Shown here piece after piece: positions 57,639 to 64,000 of a stretch of DNA of 64,000 nucleotides. The stretch lies in the NCBI RefSeq assembly GCF_000949455.1, contig NZ_JXXK01000001.1, forward strand, positions 1 to 64,000, in the 5' to 3' direction. The translations under genes and the position numbers were made by a program. Origin of the DNA: Ruthenibacterium lactatiformans (GTDB lineage Bacteria > Bacillota > Clostridia > Oscillospirales > Ruminococcaceae). Below the pieces are notes generated by a model. It was not told where the DNA came from, did no database searches, and saw nothing but the letters and a program-made list of their open reading frames with translations. How positions within the stretch are numbered: position 1 is the first letter of the stretch; the number at the start of each line of letters is the position of its first letter.

Positions 57639-59057
57639 TCAAAGCTGCGGGGCAGGTTCTGCGGTAGCCAAACGCTTACGCCAGGCGCCGAAGCGATAGG
57701 CGACAGCCGTGAGCAGTGCGCCCAGCGACCAGGAGACCAGCAGGGAGATAAAGGTGGATTCCGGGCGCCCGGTGGGATACTCGGCGCTGCGTGTAAAGAA
57801 TGCGATGCCGTAGGCAATGGGAACGCGGAGCACAACAGTGGTGATGATGGAGATCCACATTGGTGTCATCGTGTCTCCTGCGCCTCGCATCACGCCAGAG
57901 AGACATTGAGTAATGGACATGGCGATATATCCGAAGGCGAGAATCTGCATCATGCGCATGCTCAAATCTACCAGCACGGCTGTTTCGGTAAAAACGCCCA
58001 TCAGTTGGCGGCCGAATAAAAGAATCAATGCAGTCAGGAAAGCGGAGATGCCGACGGCGATCCAGGTGCCCTGCTTTGCACCCTGATGCACACGGTCCAA
58101 CCTGCGCGCGCCAACGTTTTGTCCGGTATACGTCGTCATTGCCTGTCCAAAGGTGAAGTTCGGCATCATCGCGAAGCCATCCACCCGCATGACGATCACG
58201 TTGCAGGCGATGACCATTTCACCAAAGCTGTTGGTGAGGGACTGGACCACAAGCATGGCCACGGAGAAGATGGCCTGAGTGATGCCGGAAGGCACACCGA
58301 TGCGGATGATATTGGCAATGGGCGCGGAGCGGGGTTTCAAGTAATGCAGCGTCAGGTCGAACACGTCCCGCATGCGCAGCAGTTTCCACAGACAGAGGAA
58401 AGCGGAAATCGTTTGCGCCAGCACGGTGGCCAGCGCCACACCGGCCACACCCATACCCAGGCCGGCTACAAACCACAAATCAAGCCCTACGTTCAACGCG
58501 GCGGCAACAAGCAGAAAACCCAGTGCGGACAGGCTGTCGCCCATGCCGCGCAGCACGCCGGACAGGATATTATAATAAGCAAAACCGGCAATGCCCAGGA
58601 AATAGATCATCAGATAATCCGCGCACCAGTCGATGATGGAGGCGGGCGTGCTGAGCAGCTCGAGCATTGGGCGGGTGATAAGCGCGCCGATGATCATTGT
58701 AATGACGGATACGATGGCGGACAGTGTGATGCAGTTGCCAATAACGACGGAGAGCTGCTCACGATCTTTTGCGCCGTAACGCTGTGCTACCAGGATGCCT
58801 ACGCCTGTGGCGACGCCCACAAAAAGCGCAAGCAGAAGGTTGAGGATGGGGGAGGCGCTGCCGACGGCCGCCAGCGCATTATCGCCGACATAGCGGCCTA
58901 CGATGATGGAATCCGCGGTGTTGTAAAGCTGCTGGGCCAGATTGCCGATCAGCATGGGGATAGCAAACTCAAGAATGCGCTTCCAGGGAGCGCCCAGAGT
59001 CATATCGTGCGCGGAGAAAAGCTGCTGCAGTCTTGCAGCGAATGAACGTTTTCCCAT
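57639..59057 (-). CDS. MATE family efflux transporter
   Basis: A 472-residue 12-helix MATE pump. Seen: FAIPMLIGNLAQQLYNTADS (about 31-50), IIVGRYVGDNALAAVGSA, mid-protein NSFGEMVIACNVIVMRVDG and FGQAMTTYTGQNVGARR (about 290-320), and a basic C-terminal tail. It shares the superfamily signature with the MATE gene at 48912 but is clearly a separate, diverged copy. ATG 59057 has AAAGGAA upstream. Single-gene unit, convergent with capA. Substrate unknown. Confidence 0.93.
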   Translation of the reverse strand: MGKRSFAARLQQLFSAHDMTLGAPWKRILEFAIPMLIGNLAQQLYNTADSIIVGRYVGDNALAAVGSASPILNLLLALFVGVATGVGILVAQRYGAKDREQLSVVIGNCITLSAIVSVITMIIGALITRPMLELLSTPASIIDWCADYLMIYFLGIAGFAYYNILSGVLRGMGDSLSALGFLLVAAALNVGLDLWFVAGLGMGVAGVALATVLAQTISAFLCLWKLLRMRDVFDLTLHYLKPRSAPIANIIRIGVPSGITQAIFSVAMLVVQSLTNSFGEMVIACNVIVMRVDGFAMMPNFTFGQAMTTYTGQNVGARRLDRVHQGAKQGTWIAVGISAFLTALILLFGRQLMGVFTETAVLVDLSMRMMQILAFGYIAMSITQCLSGVMRGAGDTMTPMWISIITTVVLRVPIAYGIAFFTRSAEYPTGRPESTFISLLVSWSLGALLTAVAYRFGAWRKRLATAEPAPQL

Positions 59058-59205
59058 GAATGGTTCCTTTTCCTTCCTTTTTGGTGTAATACAACAATTG
59101 TAAAGGGATGAAATTTATTTGTCCATAGGAAAATGTGCGCAGGAGACGGCTGAAACATGGCGTTTCGTGCGTATTTCATTCGGAAAAGCTTTACTGGGAT
59201 AAGAA

Positions 59206-59241
59206 AAGGCCAAGGCCGGGCTTTTGCCCGGCCTTGGCCTT
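59206..59241 (-). terminator. terminator after the small TTG-start gene
   Basis: AAGGCCAAGGCCGGGC (59206-59221), loop TTTT, perfect 16-bp matching arm 59226-59241. On the minus strand it is followed by TTTTCTT. Confidence 0.88.
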
Positions 59242-59258
59242 GTGTGGGAGGGTCTGCG

Positions 59259-59600
59259 TCAGGAAACAATGCGTTCCGCTGTATACACAGTGGAAGTATC
59301 CGCACGAATGCCGCCCGGATCGTACACATCGGCGATGATCTTTGCACGGTACACGCCGGAGGAAAGGCGCATTTCGTGCGCCAGCGCGGCACTGCCTGCG
59401 CCTCCGGCACTGAAGACGAAAATATCGTCCCAGGTGCCCGACCAGGTCTGTACGTTTTTTTGCAGCACAACGGTCAAACGTGCACTTTGCACAGCATTAT
59501 ACAGCTTGACGTGGGCGGTGATGGTATACTGTGCGGCGGTGCTGTCGATCGCGCCGCCGACAGATTGGATACAGCCTGTTTTGCAGATGATTTGTTGCAA
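59259..59600 (-). CDS. small beta-rich protein of unknown function (TTG start)
   Basis: A 113-residue protein with no signal peptide or membrane helix, mostly predicted beta strand with an alternating pattern (YTITAHVKLY, RLTVVLQKNVQTWSGTWD, GVYRAKIIADVYDP) that suggests an immunoglobulin-like or jelly-roll fold. TTG at 59600 is the likely start: AGGAGG sits exactly 7 nt upstream and no in-frame ATG exists. It is followed by a strong terminator. Family not recognised; two Cys at about residues 6 and 10 lie close to the N-terminus. Confidence 0.7.
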   Translation of the reverse strand: MQQIICKTGCIQSVGGAIDSTAAQYTITAHVKLYNAVQSARLTVVLQKNVQTWSGTWDDIFVFSAGGAGSAALAHEMRLSSGVYRAKIIADVYDPGGIRADTSTVYTAERIVS

Positions 59601-59734
59601 GGGGCATCCTCCTTCAGCATAGCGTTCTTAAACCATTGTAATGTTCTATATACGCGGCATCCACACGATTTATGACAGAAAACCATCCAAACAAAAAATT
59701 TTTACATATGTGAAGACCGCAGGAGAATGAAAAT

Positions 59735-59760
59735 AGCGGGCCGTATAAACCGACCCGCCA
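59735..59760. repeat. hairpin repeat copy A
   Basis: A 26-bp self-complementary unit beginning AGCGGGCCGTATAAACCG and ending CCCGCCA. It is nearly the same as copy B at 59960-59986. Confidence 0.6.
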
Positions 59761-59773
59761 CAGGCTAAAGTTT

Positions 59774-59958
59774 GAAAAAGGGGCGGCGGCTGCGCCCGCA
59801 GGCGCGTGTCGAAAAGCAACCGCGCTGGAAGCGCGGCTCTTATAGCGCGCAGACGCCCCTTTTTCATTTAAAATAACCCACGCCGTGCGCGGCGAACAAG
59901 GCCAAAAGCCCTGTTCGCAGGCAGCTTGGCGGAAAAGCGTAGCTTTTTTGCCAAGCTG
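59774..59958. other. hairpin-rich intergenic region, possible structured RNA
   Basis: No gene between 59601 and 59991. Seen: 12-bp outer arms GAAAAAGGGGCG (59774-59785) / CGCCCCTTTTTC (59854-59865) around CCGCGC / GCGCGG (59820-59825 / 59831-59836); then GCGAACA / TGTTCGC (59892-59898 / 59912-59918); then CAGCTTGGC / GCCAAGCTG (59922-59930 / 59950-59958). The set is framed by repeat copies A and B. Confidence 0.5.
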
Positions 59959-59959
59959 T

Positions 59960-59986
59960 AGCGGGTGGTATAAAACCGGCCCGCCA
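59960..59986. repeat. hairpin repeat copy B
   Basis: AGCGGGTGGTATAAAACCGG followed by CCCGCCA, one base longer than copy A. It ends 5 nt before the stop of the sufB/D-like gene and may act as that gene's terminator on the minus strand. Confidence 0.6.
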
Positions 59987-59991
59987 TTATA

Positions 59992-60909
59992 TCATTTTAA
60001 AAAGCCCGCCACGATTTTTGCTTCAGCTTCTTCCTCTGTAAGGCCGAGCGTTCGCAACTTGAGCAGTTGTTCGCCAGCGATCTTACCAATGGCCGCTTCA
60101 TGGATGAGCGCGGCATCGCCGCTGTTTGCGGTAAGTTCGGGTGCAGCCGTTACAGTACCGTTGTCTGCAATGATGGCGTCACATTCCGAGTGGCCTGTGC
60201 AGCGCGTGTTGCCAACGATACGCGAGCGGTAAGCCTGATGAGAATTTCCCTTGGCAACAGAACGGGAAATGAGGTCCACGCCAGAGTCCTCTCCGTCGAG
60301 AAAAACTTCAAAATCAGTTCGCGCCTGCTGGCTGCCCTCAGTGAGGAGCCGCTCACGGATATACAGCTTTGCACCTGCGGCCAGGGTGGCGCGGGTGGTG
60401 CGCGTGGTGTCATCCACGCCGCCGAGCTGCGTGGTGTCCATTTCCAGTATGGCGCCCTCTGCGAGCGTGGCTTCCGTTACGGGGTCAATGCTGCGTTTGC
60501 CGCTGCCGCCGCCCGTACCGATATGCTTTTCCAGATACACGACGTGAGCGTCCCGTCCCAGAAAAAACCGGTGGATTCCGTTGTGGCGGGCGGGTTCTCC
60601 GTCGTCGGTGTGCACACCGCAGCCAGCGACAATGGTCACGTCGGCGCCGTCACCCACAAAAAAGTCGTTGTAAACCAGATCATCAACATCTCCGTGAGTC
60701 ACACAGGCGGGAATGGAAACGCTTTCGCCTTTTGTGCCGGGCAGAATGCGGATATCCAAGCCGGGGACGTCGGTTTTGGATTCTATTTTAATATGCGCGG
60801 TGGACTGCCGCCCTGCGCATTGGCCGTTTTCACGAATGTTGAACGCGCCGTTGAAAGAGCCGGCCCAGTCCGAAACGATGCCGAGCAATTTTTCAGTGAT
60901 GCCGTTCAT
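59992..60909 (-). CDS. SufB/SufD family Fe-S cluster assembly protein
   Basis: A 305-residue SUF scaffold-type protein. Seen: the right-handed beta-helix core typical of SufB/SufD with repeated short strands (VTIVAGCGVHTDDG, AHVVYLEKHIGTGGG, GAILEMDTTQLGG), and the C-terminal family signature HEAAIGKIAGEQLLKLRTLGL (quoted as AAIGKIAGEQLLKLRTLGL, about 270-288) followed by EEEAEAKIVAGFL. It is shorter than SufB (about 460) and nearer a reduced SufD-like form found with a lone SufC in anaerobes and archaea. ATG 60909 overlaps the sufC stop by 4 nt and has AAGGAGG upstream. Confidence 0.9.
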   Translation of the reverse strand: MNGITEKLLGIVSDWAGSFNGAFNIRENGQCAGRQSTAHIKIESKTDVPGLDIRILPGTKGESVSIPACVTHGDVDDLVYNDFFVGDGADVTIVAGCGVHTDDGEPARHNGIHRFFLGRDAHVVYLEKHIGTGGGSGKRSIDPVTEATLAEGAILEMDTTQLGGVDDTTRTTRATLAAGAKLYIRERLLTEGSQQARTDFEVFLDGEDSGVDLISRSVAKGNSHQAYRSRIVGNTRCTGHSECDAIIADNGTVTAAPELTANSGDAALIHEAAIGKIAGEQLLKLRTLGLTEEEAEAKIVAGFLK

Positions 60910-61634
60910 TGTTTTCCAACCTCCTTGTTGGGACATTGCGTGCAGCCGGCTGCGCCGTCCAATAACCCGGGCAGCACCAAGGCACGCGGTCCGGCCTGCT
61001 GTACTACACCGTCGGCAATGACTACGATTTCATCCGCGATGGCGAGAATGCGTTCCTGATGTGAAATAATGACAAGCGAACCGTCCAGATGGCTGCGTAA
61101 GTCGCGAAAAACGTCGATAAGCCCGGTGAAGCTCCACAGGTCAATACCTGCTTCCGGCTCGTCGAACAGCATGAAGCGCGTACCCCGGGCAAGCACAGTG
61201 GCGATTTCGATGCGTTTGATCTCGCCGCCGGACAGGCTGGCGTTGATCTCACGGTCCATATATTCGCGGGCACACAGCCCGACTTTTCCCAGAAGCTCGC
61301 ACAGTGTTGCTTCGGAAAGAGCGCCTCCTGCGGCCAGTTCCACGAGGTCGCGCACGGTGAGTCCTTTGAATCGGACGGGCGTCTGGAATGCATAACTCAC
61401 GCCGCAGCGTGCGCGTTGGGTAACGTCAAGCGGAGTAATGTCTTTTCCGTCCAGGAATATCTGCCCGGATGTGGGTGTCTCCAGCCCGGCGATCAGCTTC
61501 GCCAGCGTTGTTTTCCCGCCGCCGTTGGGGCCTGTGAGCACGACAAGTTTTCCGTCCGGAATAGCGAGGTCCATACCTTTGATAATTTGTCCGCCTTCCG
61601 GTGGCTGCCATGTGAGTTTTGATAATTTCAGCAT
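60906..61634 (-). CDS. sufC: SufC-like Fe-S assembly ATPase
   Basis: A 242-residue ABC-type ATPase of the SUF system. Seen: Walker A GPNGGGKTT (about 35-43), Q-loop FQTPVRFKG (about 84-92; the P-x-R after Gln is SufC-like), signature LSGGEIKRIEI (about 136-146), Walker B FMLFDEPEAGID (about 156-167), and H-loop IISHQERI. The C-terminus carries GCTQCPNKE, a CxxC not found in standard SufC. First gene of the two-gene suf operon; SufS, SufU and SufB are absent from the window. Confidence 0.92.
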   Translation of the reverse strand: MLKLSKLTWQPPEGGQIIKGMDLAIPDGKLVVLTGPNGGGKTTLAKLIAGLETPTSGQIFLDGKDITPLDVTQRARCGVSYAFQTPVRFKGLTVRDLVELAAGGALSEATLCELLGKVGLCAREYMDREINASLSGGEIKRIEIATVLARGTRFMLFDEPEAGIDLWSFTGLIDVFRDLRSHLDGSLVIISHQERILAIADEIVVIADGVVQQAGPRALVLPGLLDGAAGCTQCPNKEVGKQ

Positions 61635-61723
61635 ACTATGAATATTCCCTCCTGAAGCCGGTTGAGCATATAATCGCGGCAGAATACTTCGTCGATGATG
61701 ATGTGGAAAACGCTTTCTATACT

Positions 61724-61751
61724 ATTATACTCCACTTTGGCAAAATAACAA
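61724..61751 (-). promoter_or_regulatory. promoter of the suf operon
   Basis: Minus strand TTGTTA (61751-61746), 16-bp spacer, TATAAT (61729-61724), 90 nt before the sufC start. Confidence 0.65.
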
Positions 61752-62091
61752 GACTTAAATGAAAGATTGTTCAGATGCAAAAATGAGGAAAACTGGCAGA
61801 AGTGAAGCAGATGCGGTTGAGATAGAGCCGTCGATAACAGCGCTGTGGTATAATAACCTCAGGCCCGCCGCTTACGCGGCTGTGCACATTTTATGCGCTG
61901 ATGCACTTTCGCGTATAGAGTTGAAAACATTGAATCATGCAAAACCGCAGCGGGTGTGGTTTCGTTGTGGCCGCTTCGCAGCGTTCATGATATAATGATT
62001 CCACTACCGCCGCGTCGTGTTCGCTGTTTCCCGGCCAGAGCGAGTCAGGCCGCTGTATATGATTTTTATAGAAAGCAGAAAAGGAGCCGCC
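61752..62091. other. 340-bp intergenic region before the UvrA-like gene
   Basis: Holds two plus-strand TATAAT hexamers (61851-61856 and 61989-61994), neither with a good -35; one of them probably serves the UvrA-like gene. A 78-codon reading frame at 61759 has no ribosome site and is not supported. Confidence 0.4.
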
Positions 62092-64000
62092 ATGAAAGAT
62101 ATCGTCATCTCCGGCGCCCGAGAGGGCAATTTGAAAAATATCTCTCTGCAGATACCACGGGAGAAGCTTGTGGTACTCACGGGCGTGTCCGGTTCAGGAA
62201 AATCCACGTTGCTGATCGATGTACTGTTCAATGAATGCCAGCGGCAGTATCTGGAGGCGATGGACTTGCAGGGAATCCGAAAGCCTCAGGTGGAAAGCAT
62301 CCGAGGCGTTTCTCCGGCCGTGTGCATCACGCAGCGCGGGGCGAATCGAAACCCACGTTCCACTGTGGGCACTGTCACGAACATTTATACGGAACTGCGC
62401 ATGCTGTACGAAAAGCTGGCGGTACGCAATTGTCCGCATTGCGGAGCTGCCATTTGCGCGGCGGACTGCTTTGAAACCACGGAAAAGCGCGGCGGAGATT
62501 TTTTTGTCTATATGGACTGCTGTGTATGCGGCAAACGCATGGATAAGCTGACGCGCACGCAGTTTTCCTATAACACCAAAGAAGGGGCATGTCCTGAATG
62601 TCAGGGGCTTGGCCAGACACTCAAGGTGGACCGAACGGGGGCGGTGGATGAGCGGCGTTCTCTGGAGGATGGCGCTGTGCGTTTTTGGGCACAGAAATAC
62701 GCTGAATACCAGACGGGTGCGTTTTATGCGGCTCTGCGGCATTATGGGCTCCCTGTACAGCCGGGGACGGCAGTCGAAGCATACAGCGATCTGCAAAAGG
62801 CAGTGCTGTATGAGGGAACTTCCTGCTCTGCGCTGCAAGAAACGTTTCCGAATATAGCCGTGCCGAAAACTGTCGCGCAGGGCAGGTTTGAGGGCGTGGA
62901 ACCGATGCTTTGGAGGCGTTTGCAGGAAAAGGGCGGCGACGCTAAGGGGATGGAGGGGTATTTCCTTCATACGCCGTGCCGCGCGTGCGGCGGCGAGCGG
63001 TTGAATCCTCTGAGCCGCGGCGCCGCTGTGCGGGACGTGCGTTTGCCACAGCTTTCTGCGCTTTCGCTGGATGAGCTTCGCAGGTGGCTTGAAAAGTTGG
63101 AGCAGGAGCTGCCTTCCGCGCATCAAAAACTGGTGGAGCCGTATTTGCTGGATCTGCAGACAAAGCTTCGGCGCTTGTCGGATGTTGGTTTGGGATATCT
63201 TTCGCTGGAGCGGCAGGCGGGAACACTTTCAGGCGGTGAAACGCAGCGCCTGCGGTTGGCCGCGGCGTTGGACTCGGACATCACGGGGATATTTTATATG
63301 CTGGACGAGCCGACGGTGGGCCTGCATCCGCAGGATACGCAGGGTATGATCGATGTTTTGAAACAGCTGCGTGACAACGGCAATACTGTACTGGTGATCG
63401 AGCATGACCCGGATGTAATGCGCGCTGCGGATCATATCATCGACATTGGGCCGGGTGCGGGCCGGCATGGCGGACAGGTTGTCGGCAGCGGCACGCTGGA
63501 AGAGCTGGCAGCGCAGCCTGATTCTGTCACGGGCGCCTGGTTGGCGAGGCATCGGCCGCAAAAGCGGACGCCTCGGGCGGGGGACGGCAGAAGGGTGAAG
63601 ATAAGGAACGCCTGCCTGCACAATCTGCAAAATGTGGATGCGGAATTTCCGATCCGCTGTCTTTCTGCGGTGACGGGGGTGTCCGGTTCCGGAAAGTCCT
63701 CGCTGGTATTCGGCGTGCTGGCGGACGAGAGGGAACAGCGTACACATGTTGCGGGGCTGGAACATTTCAGCCGTGTGGTGGTTATTGAACAAGAGGCGCT
63801 TGTCCGCATGCGCCGCTCCAATGTAGCGACCTATACAGGACTGTATTCTGATATCCGCAGCTTGTTCGCGGCAACGCCGCAGGCCAAAAAGCTGGGATTG
63901 GGAGCAGGGGCTTTTTCCTTTAATACAAAAGGGGGCCGATGTGAGACGTGCGAAGGCCTGGGCGTTGTTCCAAACAATTTGCTGTTTTTCGCGGATACGG
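62092..64000 (+). CDS. UvrA-like ABC ATPase (partial, runs off the window)
   Basis: At least 636 residues with no stop before the window end. Seen: first Walker [13 protein letters not shown] (about 30-41), a zinc-binding insertion with CPHCG and CCVCG (about 111-150) and CPECQGLGQ (about 169-177), first signature TLSGGETQRLRLAA (about 379-392), Walker B MLDEPTVGLHP (about 404-414), second Walker A TGVSGSGKSSL (about 525-535), and second zinc motif RCETCEGLG (about 617-625). Two ABC modules with zinc motifs define UvrA; the shortened first module and missing UvrB-binding region suggest a UvrA2-like paralogue, associated with drug resistance rather than core excision repair. RBS AAGGAG 9 nt upstream of ATG 62092. 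Confidence 0.9.
   Translation, partial: MKDIVISGAREGNLKNISLQIPREKLVVLTGVSGSGKSTLLIDVLFNECQRQYLEAMDLQGIRKPQVESIRGVSPAVCITQRGANRNPRSTVGTVTNIYTELRMLYEKLAVRNCPHCGAAICAADCFETTEKRGGDFFVYMDCCVCGKRMDKLTRTQFSYNTKEGACPECQGLGQTLKVDRTGAVDERRSLEDGAVRFWAQKYAEYQTGAFYAALRHYGLPVQPGTAVEAYSDLQKAVLYEGTSCSALQETFPNIAVPKTVAQGRFEGVEPMLWRRLQEKGGDAKGMEGYFLHTPCRACGGERLNPLSRGAAVRDVRLPQLSALSLDELRRWLEKLEQELPSAHQKLVEPYLLDLQTKLRRLSDVGLGYLSLERQAGTLSGGETQRLRLAAALDSDITGIFYMLDEPTVGLHPQDTQGMIDVLKQLRDNGNTVLVIEHDPDVMRAADHIIDIGPGAGRHGGQVVGSGTLEELAAQPDSVTGAWLARHRPQKRTPRAGDGRRVKIRNACLHNLQNVDAEFPIRCLSAVTGVSGSGKSSLVFGVLADEREQRTHVAGLEHFSRVVVIEQEALVRMRRSNVATYTGLYSDIRSLFAATPQAKKLGLGAGAFSFNTKGGRCETCEGLGVVPNNLLFFADT

Noticed and set aside
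61759..61995. 78-codon frame upstream of the UvrA-like gene
   Set aside because: No ribosome site and overlaps probable promoter hexamers.

Overview
The window looks like chromosome from a moderately high-GC, low-complexity-cell-wall Firmicute of class Clostridia, most likely a gut Oscillospiraceae/Ruminococcaceae-type anaerobe. The grounds are a T-box leader in front of alaS, strong AGGAGG ribosome sites with frequent GTG/TTG starts, TTGACA/TATAAT promoters, a MetH split into two genes, LuxS, a reduced two-gene SUF system, EFR1-type ferredoxin, ribonuclease M5, and a TnpX/TnpW serine-recombinase transposon. The species cannot be named from the sequence.

Layout. 1-2.5 kb: a cupin / DUF362 / carboxymuconolactone decarboxylase operon on the minus strand behind a promoter of MerR geometry, a divergent second cupin, and tRNA-Ala(GGC). 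2.8-4.3 kb: a siroheme sulfite/nitrite reductase. 4.5-10.7 kb: a leader followed by a compact type II/IV-pilus-like operon (transglutaminase lipoprotein, PilC/GspF, four small membrane-anchored pseudopilin-like proteins, one PilT-type ATPase, and a BTAD regulator). 10.8-20.7 kb: housekeeping genes (class B PBP, T-box-alaS, HIT protein, phosphoribosyltransferase, comEC, holA, rnmV). 20.7-26.7 kb: an RluA-type pseudouridine synthase, tRNA-Leu(TAA), then metF, a MetH activation domain, metH and an MBL hydrolase.

26.75-33.85 kb is a roughly 7.1 kb, lower-GC transposon. It carries tnpX and tnpW at one end, an AraC regulator, a GlcG/HbpS protein, a small Cys-rich protein, a Tn916-type sigma/HTH pair with no conjugation genes, and at the far end a 639-residue protein joining a GHKL ATPase to a RecB-like PD-(D/E)XK nuclease. 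The element sits exactly in the tetraloop of a bidirectional terminator that once separated the metH/MBL operon from luxS. Both stem halves and a 4-bp direct repeat (CATT) remain at the junctions.

33.9-64 kb: luxS and pyk (pyk has an apparent one-base deletion near its 5' end), deoB, a Ser-rich lipoprotein, a YdcF-like protein, a MacB-like ABC transporter operon with a CARDB-like anchored protein, a deleted IS3-family remnant, then a minus-strand block (M42 peptidase, nadE, phospholipase D-like, EFR1, MATE, RlmD, AraC). These are followed by galK, an acyltransferase-like membrane protein, an ArsC/Spx-family protein, tRNA-Thr(CGT), a CapA-like lipoprotein, a second MATE pump, a hairpin-rich intergenic stretch, sufB/D-sufC, and a UvrA-like ATPase cut by the window edge.

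Functional links: metF-activation domain-metH make and regenerate the methionine methyl-transfer system, and luxS recycles S-ribosylhomocysteine next to it. The candidate T-box specifier GCC matches the GGC anticodon of the tRNA-Ala in this same window. The two best candidates for little-described biology are the transposon-borne GHKL-nuclease protein and the pilB-less pilus-like operon.
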